From an uncultured Oscillospiraceae bacterium (GTDB lineage Bacteria; Bacillota; Clostridia; Oscillospirales; Oscillospiraceae), in contig CAKUNY010000072.1 of assembly GCA_934668605.1 (NCBI GenBank), positions 1 to 9,811 on the forward strand: a DNA stretch of 9,811 nt, written 5' to 3'. Made by a program: the position numbers and the translations under genes. Position 1 is the first letter of the stretch; every line of letters begins with the position of its first letter. Positions 5,770-9,811 of the stretch are shown one piece after another. Below the pieces are notes generated by a model. That model saw nothing but the letters and a program-made list of their open reading frames with translations. It was not told the DNA's origin and searched no databases.

Positions 5770-6738
5770 TTAATATCCGGCCTTGCGATTGACGACGTGC
5801 GTGACGGGCGCGCCGGTCAGGAAGTTTTCGAGATTGTCCATGCAGATCTTCCAGATGGCGTTTTGCACGTCGGGACTGCCGTCGAAGCTGGGGCCCGCGA
5901 TGTGCGGCGTGAGAAGGATGTTTTCCATATCCCAGAGGGGAGAAGCGTCCGGAAGCGGCTCTTCTTCCATCACGTCCAGAATCGCGCCGCCTAAGTGCCC
6001 GCGCTCCAGCGCGAAGACCAGATCGTCGTTTCGCACGAGGCTCCCGCGCCCGACGTTTACAAAGAGCGCACCCTGCTTCATCGAAAGAAGCCGATTTTTT
6101 GTCATGAGGCCGGTCGTTTCGGGTGTGGACGGCAGGCAGTTTACCACAATGTCCGCCTCGGGTAAAAGGCAATCGAGCTGCTCCAGCGTATGCGCCTCGT
6201 CAAAGCCCACAGGAAGCGCATCGCGCGTTGTCCGCCGCACGCCCGTGACCCTCGCGCCGAAGGCCTGCATGCGCCGGGCGACGTTTTCGCCGAGGTCGCC
6301 CATGCCGAGCACCAGCACGCGCTTTCCGAAAATCGTCCGTGCATCCGGCCGCTGCTGCCACACATGCGATTTCTGATCGCGCCAGTAGCTTGGCAGCGCG
6401 CGGTAAAACGCGACGATCGAAGCCAGCACGTACTCGGAAATGACCGTTCCGAACGCGCCGGAGACGTTGCAGAGCGTGACTCCCTCCGGGAAATTGGACA
6501 TACCCGCATATTGATCCGCGCCTGCCCACGTAAGCTGCAAGACAGACAGCGCCTTTGCTTTGACAAGAAGCGAGCGTCTCGGCTCGCCGATGATGAACTC
6601 CGCGCGGGAGATCGCCGCTTCCAGATCCGTTTCGTCCTCTGCAAATGCGAGATTGCAGCGCGCGGAAAATCTACTGGAAAGCTCCTTTTTGATTGCCTCG
6701 CTGTATTCCGCCAGAATCAGAACCTGTTTCTGCTCCAT
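5770..6738 (-). CDS. D-isomer specific 2-hydroxyacid dehydrogenase family protein
   Basis: A 322-residue NAD(P)-dependent oxidoreductase of the D-2-hydroxyacid dehydrogenase family, which interconverts 2-oxo acids and D-2-hydroxy acids. The Rossmann core is inserted in the catalytic domain as usual: nucleotide-binding GMGDLG (145-150), then VNCLPSTPET (199-208), NVGRGSLV (228-235, substrate-binding R231), LDVMEEEPLP (254-263, catalytic-relay E260) and TPHIAG (277-282, catalytic H279). The ending DASPLWDMENILLTPHIAGP resembles the glyoxylate/hydroxypyruvate reductase-like subgroup, but substrate cannot be assigned. The ATG at 6738 has AGGAGG five bases ahead. An in-frame ATG at 6795 would overlap the M18 gene by 47 bases and has no such site. 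It is the second gene of an operon with the M18 aminopeptidase, which suggests handling of acids derived from amino acids. Confidence 0.93.
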   Translation of the reverse strand: MEQKQVLILAEYSEAIKKELSSRFSARCNLAFAEDETDLEAAISRAEFIIGEPRRSLLVKAKALSVLQLTWAGADQYAGMSNFPEGVTLCNVSGAFGTVISEYVLASIVAFYRALPSYWRDQKSHVWQQRPDARTIFGKRVLVLGMGDLGENVARRMQAFGARVTGVRRTTRDALPVGFDEAHTLEQLDCLLPEADIVVNCLPSTPETTGLMTKNRLLSMKQGALFVNVGRGSLVRNDDLVFALERGHLGGAILDVMEEEPLPDASPLWDMENILLTPHIAGPSFDGSPDVQNAIWKICMDNLENFLTGAPVTHVVNRKAGY

Positions 6739-6743
6739 GCCTT

Positions 6744-6749
6744 CCTCCT
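6744..6749 (-). promoter_or_regulatory. Ribosome binding site fused to the M18 stop codon
   Basis: On the minus strand the junction reads TAAGGAGGAAGGCATG: the stop TAA of the M18 gene shares its last A with the AGGAGG of the dehydrogenase gene, whose ATG is five bases on. This sets the dehydrogenase start at 6738 and implies re-initiation by ribosomes that have just finished the M18 gene. Confidence 0.85.
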
Positions 6750-8053
6750 TACACCAGTCGGATAAGGCCGCCGGATTTTTCAATGCCGGATTCAAACAGC
6801 GTCCGGCAGATATTCACCAGATCAAACAGGTCTTCTACCCCCGCCGTCTCATAGCACGAGTGCATCGCCAGCTGCGGAAGGCCGATGTCCGCCATCTCGA
6901 CCGGAACGAGCGTGCTCGCAATCGAACCAAGGGTCGACCCGCCGGGAATATCCGAGCGGTTGGCGTAGATCTGCACCTTTGCGCACGCTCTTTGGCAGAG
7001 CTTGCGGTAGAGCGCGGCGGCTATGCCGCTTGTGGCGTAGCGCTGGTTGGCGTTGAATTTGAGGACCACGCCCTCGTTCAGATACGGGCAGTTGCCGGGG
7101 TCCGCAAACTCGGGGTGATTCGGGTGCTGCGCGTGCGCGTTGTCGCAGGAGAGAAGGAAGCTCTCATCTAACATCCGCGCAAGATGTCCGTTTGTGATGC
7201 CGAGAGAAGCCGCCATGCGCCGGAGGGTATCTCGAAGCAGCGTCGAGGCTGCGCCCTGTCTTGTTGCGCTGCCGACCTCCTCGTTGTCAAACACGCAGAA
7301 GACGGGGACGCAGGAGGCAGGCTTACTTGCGAGGAAGCCCTCGAGGGAGGCGAACACGCAGGCCAGATCGTCGAGCTTCGGGCTTGCGAGATACTCCTCC
7401 CGCGCGCCTAAAATCGCGCCCGGCTGGCGGATGTAGAGCGATAGATCGTGTCCCAGAATCTGCTCCGCGCCGCAGCCTGCCGCCTCGGAGAGGAGCTTGT
7501 AAAAGCAGTCGCGGTTTTCGATCGAACCAAGAAGCGGCAGCGTGTCGACGTTTGCAAGCAGCTTCACCCCGTCGTTTGCCGCGCGGTTCATGTGAATGGC
7601 GAGGTTCGGGATGATCAGCAAATCGCGGTCGATATTTACAAGCCGCGTTTCAATGCCGTTTTCGGTGTCTACCAGCACGCGCCCTGCGATGGAAAGCGGA
7701 CGGTCGAACCAGGGGCTCATCAGCATGCCGCCGTATTTTTCGGTCGAGAGCTGCAAATAGCGCCCCGCCGCGCGCTCGGGGTTTTCCTTGAGCTTGAAGG
7801 TCGGGCTGTCGCTGTGGCTGGCCGTCAGCATGAAGCCCCGCGCCGATTCCTCGGGGATGCGGAAGGCGATGCAGGACGTGCCGCCGCGCGTCAGAAAATA
7901 CTTTCCGCCGTGGCTGATGCTCCAGCGCGCGTTCTCTTCGAGCTCGGTGTAGCCCGACGCGATCAGGCGGCGCCTGACGTTTGCGATGACATGATACGTG
8001 CTGGGGCTTTTTTCGATGAATTGCAAAAGCTCTTTTGCAAGGGTCTTTTTCAT
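6749..8053 (-). CDS. M18 family aminopeptidase
   Basis: A cytoplasmic zinc aminopeptidase of family M18 (aspartyl aminopeptidase/ApeB type), forming tetrahedral oligomers in studied members and removing N-terminal residues from peptides. The 434-residue length fits. Active-site features visible are TASHSDSPTFKLK (77-89, ligand H80 and D82), SPKLDDLA (224-231, bridging D228), FDNEEVGS (255-262, general base E258 and ligand E259), SCDNAHAQHPNHP (302-314, ligand D304) and AMHSCYE (396-402, ligand H398). The GGSTLGSI segment (371-378) is the usual one before the last strand. GGAGG (complement of 8060-8064) lies six bases before the ATG. It is the first gene of an operon with the dehydrogenase and is divergent from the M29 aminopeptidase. 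Family assignment is firm; substrate preference (acidic residues in eukaryotic relatives) is not. Confidence 0.96.
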   Translation of the reverse strand: MKKTLAKELLQFIEKSPSTYHVIANVRRRLIASGYTELEENARWSISHGGKYFLTRGGTSCIAFRIPEESARGFMLTASHSDSPTFKLKENPERAAGRYLQLSTEKYGGMLMSPWFDRPLSIAGRVLVDTENGIETRLVNIDRDLLIIPNLAIHMNRAANDGVKLLANVDTLPLLGSIENRDCFYKLLSEAAGCGAEQILGHDLSLYIRQPGAILGAREEYLASPKLDDLACVFASLEGFLASKPASCVPVFCVFDNEEVGSATRQGAASTLLRDTLRRMAASLGITNGHLARMLDESFLLSCDNAHAQHPNHPEFADPGNCPYLNEGVVLKFNANQRYATSGIAAALYRKLCQRACAKVQIYANRSDIPGGSTLGSIASTLVPVEMADIGLPQLAMHSCYETAGVEDLFDLVNICRTLFESGIEKSGGLIRLV

Positions 8054-8082
8054 ACCGTGCCTCCATAAAAATCATTTGCTTC

Positions 8083-8111
8083 ATCATACCATGCGCGCAG
8101 CACGCTTGCAA
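8083..8111 (-). promoter_or_regulatory. Promoter of the M18/dehydrogenase operon
   Basis: On the minus strand: TTGCAA (complement of 8106-8111), a 17-base spacer, then TATGAT (complement of 8083-8088) preceded by TGG, an extended -10. Matches to consensus are 4/6 and 5/6. The leader would be roughly 23 bases, ending in the GGAGG site. Confidence 0.68.
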
Positions 8112-8122
8112 TCCATTTTCCC

Positions 8123-8151
8123 TTTTCAAACGCGGAAAAACGTGGTATGAT
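8123..8151 (+). promoter_or_regulatory. Promoter of the M29 aminopeptidase gene
   Basis: TTTTCA (8123-8128), a 17-base spacer, then TATGAT (8146-8151) preceded by TGG, an extended -10 identical to that of the divergent M18 promoter. The two -35 hexamers are only 11 bases apart, so polymerase or a regulator at one could affect the other. Confidence 0.68.
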
Positions 8152-8174
8152 AAGCGTACAAATTTATGAATTAT

Positions 8175-8178
8175 GAGG
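8175..8178 (+). promoter_or_regulatory. Ribosome binding site that fixes the M29 start
   Basis: GAGG lies nine bases before the ATG at 8188. The earlier in-frame ATG at 8173 overlaps this site and has only AT-rich sequence ahead of it, so 8188 is preferred. Confidence 0.7.
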
Positions 8179-8187
8179 CGATATGCT

Positions 8188-9411
8188 ATGAAAAAAACCG
8201 TTCTTCGTTCCTACGCGAAGCTCATTGCCGCCTGCGGCGTCAACATCCAGAAGGGGCAGGAGGTCTTCATTCAGGCAGAGCTCGATCAGCCCGAGTTTGT
8301 GACGATGCTGGTCGAGGAGTGCTACAAATTAAAGGCAAAAAAGGTCGTCGTCGACTGGAACCACCAGCCGGTCGAAAAGCTCCATGTGCGCTACCGGACG
8401 CTTACGACGATGTCGACGCTCGACAACTACGAGGAAGCCAGATGGCAGCACTATGTGGACACGATTCCCTGCCGGATTTACCTGATGTCCGAAGACCCCG
8501 ACGGGCTCAAGGGCGTCAATCAGGAGAAGATGGCCAAGGCCCAGCAGAAAAAATACCCGATCATCAAGGGCTATCGCGACCAGATTGAAAACAAGTACCA
8601 GTGGTGCATTGCCGCCGTGCCGGGCGAAAAATGGGCGAAGAAGCTCTTCCCCGGCCTCCGCGCGAGCCAGGCCATCGAAAAGCTCTGGGAAGCGATTCTC
8701 GCGACCTCCCGCGTGACGGAAGACCCGGTCGCCGCATGGCAGGCGCATAATGAAGACCTGCACGACCGGTGCGCGTACCTCAATTCTCTTCACATCAAAG
8801 AGCTTCACTATAAAGCCTCCAACGGCACGGATTTCCATGTCGGCATGATCCCCGAGGCCAGATTCTGCGGCGGCGCGGAAAAAAGCCTGCAGGGTATCGT
8901 CTTTAACCCGAACATTCCGTCCGAGGAGTGCTTCATCTCCCCGATGCGCGGCAAGGCCGAGGGCATTGTCTACTCCTCGAAGCCCCTTTCCTACCAGTCG
9001 CAGCTTATCGACCGGTTCTGGATCCGCTTCCACGAGGGAAAAGCAGTCGAATGGCACGCAGAGGTAAACAACGACCTTCTTACAAAGCTCATCGAGATGG
9101 ACGAGGGAAGCGCGTACCTCGGCGAATGCGCACTCGTGCCGTTCGATTCTCCCATCAATCAGTCCGGCATTTTGTTCTACAATACGCTCTTTGACGAGAA
9201 CGCCTGCTGCCATCTCGCGCTCGGCATGGGCTTTGCCGATACGATCGACGGCTTTGAGAACCGGACGCTCGAGGAATGCCGCAAGCTCGGCGTGAACGAC
9301 TCGATGATCCATGAGGACTTCATGATCGGTACGGCTGACCTCTGCATCGACGCGACCTGCGAAGACGGAAAAACCGTCCCGATTTTCCGGAACGGCACCT
9401 GGGCGTTTTAA
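8188..9411 (+). CDS. M29 family aminopeptidase (AmpS/aminopeptidase T type)
   Basis: A cytoplasmic metallo-aminopeptidase of family M29 that removes N-terminal residues from peptides. It is 407 residues from the start chosen here, normal for the family. The metal-binding residues expected from characterised members are found with the right order: NIPSEECFISPMRGKAEG (242-259, ligand E247), LGECALVPFDSPINQSGILF (311-330, ligand E313), ENACCHLALG (337-346, ligand H342), and IHEDFMIGTADLCID (374-388, ligands H375 and D377). The N-terminal half has the usual alpha/beta domain ending near residue 205. Some databases call such proteins leucyl aminopeptidase, but the motifs are M29 and not M17. It is transcribed alone, divergent from the M18 operon, and followed after 6 bases by a MITE-like element that may also serve as its 3' end. 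Confidence 0.96.
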   Translation: MKKTVLRSYAKLIAACGVNIQKGQEVFIQAELDQPEFVTMLVEECYKLKAKKVVVDWNHQPVEKLHVRYRTLTTMSTLDNYEEARWQHYVDTIPCRIYLMSEDPDGLKGVNQEKMAKAQQKKYPIIKGYRDQIENKYQWCIAAVPGEKWAKKLFPGLRASQAIEKLWEAILATSRVTEDPVAAWQAHNEDLHDRCAYLNSLHIKELHYKASNGTDFHVGMIPEARFCGGAEKSLQGIVFNPNIPSEECFISPMRGKAEGIVYSSKPLSYQSQLIDRFWIRFHEGKAVEWHAEVNNDLLTKLIEMDEGSAYLGECALVPFDSPINQSGILFYNTLFDENACCHLALGMGFADTIDGFENRTLEECRKLGVNDSMIHEDFMIGTADLCIDATCEDGKTVPIFRNGTWAF

Positions 9412-9417
9412 AAGATA

Positions 9418-9589
9418 TTTAAGGCAGAACCGCACAATTCGGCGAGCTGATTCAGCGAGAGATTTTTCGTCAAGGCAAGGTTTGAAAAGTGAAGGAATAC
9501 TTTGTGTATTTCGAACTTTTCAAACCGAAGAGTTGGCGGAAAAGATCCGCCGAAGCGCGAAGACGCAATTGCGCGGTTCTGCCCTTAAA
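9418..9589. mobile_element. MITE-like element with terminal inverted repeats
   Basis: TTTAAGGCAGAACCGCACAATT (9418-9439) at the left is mirrored by AATTGCGCGGTTCTGCCCTTAAA (9567-9589) at the right; the arms differ by one missing G and one A/G change. Inside, GGTTTGAAAAGT (9479-9490) pairs with ACTTTTCAAACC (9515-9526), and AATAC (9496-9500) with GTATT (9506-9510) continues the same hairpin. GGCGGA (9535-9540) pairs with TCCGCC (9546-9551), and GCTGATTCAGC (9445-9455 region) is palindromic. It encodes no credible protein. The 172-bp size, inverted ends and lack of a transposase fit a non-autonomous miniature element. TTTAA/TTAAA at the ends may reflect a TA-type target, which is inference. Confidence 0.72.
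9479..9526 (+). terminator. Long hairpin inside the element, possible 3' end of the M29 transcript
   Basis: The 12-bp perfect stem with a further internal stem is the strongest fold within 120 bases of the M29 stop. No U-tract follows, so it may protect a 3' end more than stop transcription. No other terminator is seen after the M29 gene. Confidence 0.3.
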
Positions 9590-9610
9590 AACGGAAGTCC
9601 GGCGCGGCGC

Positions 9611-9811
9611 TTACAAAGGCTCATCCGCCGGACGCACCGGGAGGCTGATCTCCGTTACGAACTTTTCGGGGTCACTTGTCAGGCCGTTGTCGATGAGGGT
9701 AATTTCGCGCGAAAAGCCGCCGATGGCGAAGTGGTGCGCCCGGAGAAAGGCGAGCAGCTTCTCATAGGCCGCGCCCGCTTGCGGGTGGCTTCCCCGGAAG
9801 CGGATGCGGGC
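9611..9811 (-). CDS. C-terminal fragment of a GyrI-like effector-binding regulator, cut by window edge
   Basis: The last 66 residues and stop of a gene that begins beyond base 9811. The fragment starts ARIRFRGSHPQAG, continues AYEKLLAFLRAHHFAIGG (15-32), then REITLIDNGLTSDPEK (35-50) and FVTEISLPV (51-59). This helix, the I.G turn, a tyrosine-or-aspartate-rich strand with ltsDPEkfvTEI, and the final strand ending in PV are the pattern of the C-terminal half of the GyrI-like small-molecule binding domain. In Clostridia that domain is most often fused to a MerR-type (sometimes AraC-type) DNA-binding domain, so a drug- or ligand-responsive activator is the likely whole. The N-terminal part is not visible, and a stand-alone GyrI-like protein is possible. 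Codon use resembles its neighbours. Confidence 0.75.
   Translation of the reverse strand, partial: ARIRFRGSHPQAGAAYEKLLAFLRAHHFAIGGFSREITLIDNGLTSDPEKFVTEISLPVRPADEPL

Noticed and set aside
8329..9435. Minus-strand frame of 368 codons opposite the M29 gene
   Set aside because: The plus-strand M29 frame has all metal ligands; the antisense frame shows no family motif and overlaps it almost entirely.
9585..9610. Possible terminator for the minus-strand GyrI-like gene
   Set aside because: TTTTT is present on the minus strand, but the only stem directly ahead (CGG-ACTT-CCG) is 3 bp, too weak to call.
9489..9767. Plus-strand reading frame of 92 codons after the M29 gene
   Set aside because: It begins inside the central hairpin of the MITE-like element, runs antisense to the GyrI-like gene end, and has no ribosome binding site or recognisable motif.

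Overview
The window looks like ordinary chromosome from a GC-rich, gut-type member of the Clostridia, probably Oscillospiraceae or a relative. The evidence is the strong AGGAGG ribosome binding sites, a glmS ribozyme ahead of glmS (typical of Firmicutes), a PadR/DUF2812 gene pair, and short palindromic repeats of the kind seen in such genomes. The taxon is an inference; no rRNA or other marker is present.

Layout. Bases 1-125 are the 3' part of a glmS self-cleaving riboswitch, followed by glmS (176-2017, +), which makes glucosamine-6-phosphate for the cell wall. A terminator hairpin at 2025-2051 separates it from a convergent M42 metallopeptidase (2077-3114, -). That gene diverges from plsY (3265-3873, +), a membrane acyltransferase of phospholipid synthesis, which ends in its own terminator (3884-3916). 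Directly after this comes a perfect-consensus sigma-A promoter buried in repeated operator half-sites. It drives a two-gene operon: a PadR-type repressor (4015-4338, +) and an overlapping DUF2812 membrane protein (4331-5536, +).

Bases 5537-5769 are non-coding and hold a hairpin, a pair of 28-bp nested palindromic repeats, and the terminator of the next operon. That operon runs on the minus strand: an M18 aminopeptidase (6749-8053) followed 10 bp later by a D-2-hydroxyacid dehydrogenase (5770-6738). The M18 gene diverges from an M29 aminopeptidase (8188-9411, +) across a short region with two back-to-back extended -10 promoters. After the M29 gene lies a 172-bp MITE-like element with terminal inverted repeats (9418-9589). 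Last is the C-terminal end of a minus-strand gene with a GyrI-like ligand-binding domain (9611-9811), cut by the window edge.

The genes fall into housekeeping envelope synthesis (glmS, plsY), peptide and amino-acid turnover (three metallo-aminopeptidases of unrelated families M42, M18 and M29, plus a 2-hydroxyacid dehydrogenase), and small-molecule sensing (PadR/DUF2812 and the GyrI-like protein). I see no phage, CRISPR, toxin-antitoxin or defence locus. The most interesting parts are non-coding: the partial ribozyme, the PadR operator array and the two kinds of palindromic element.
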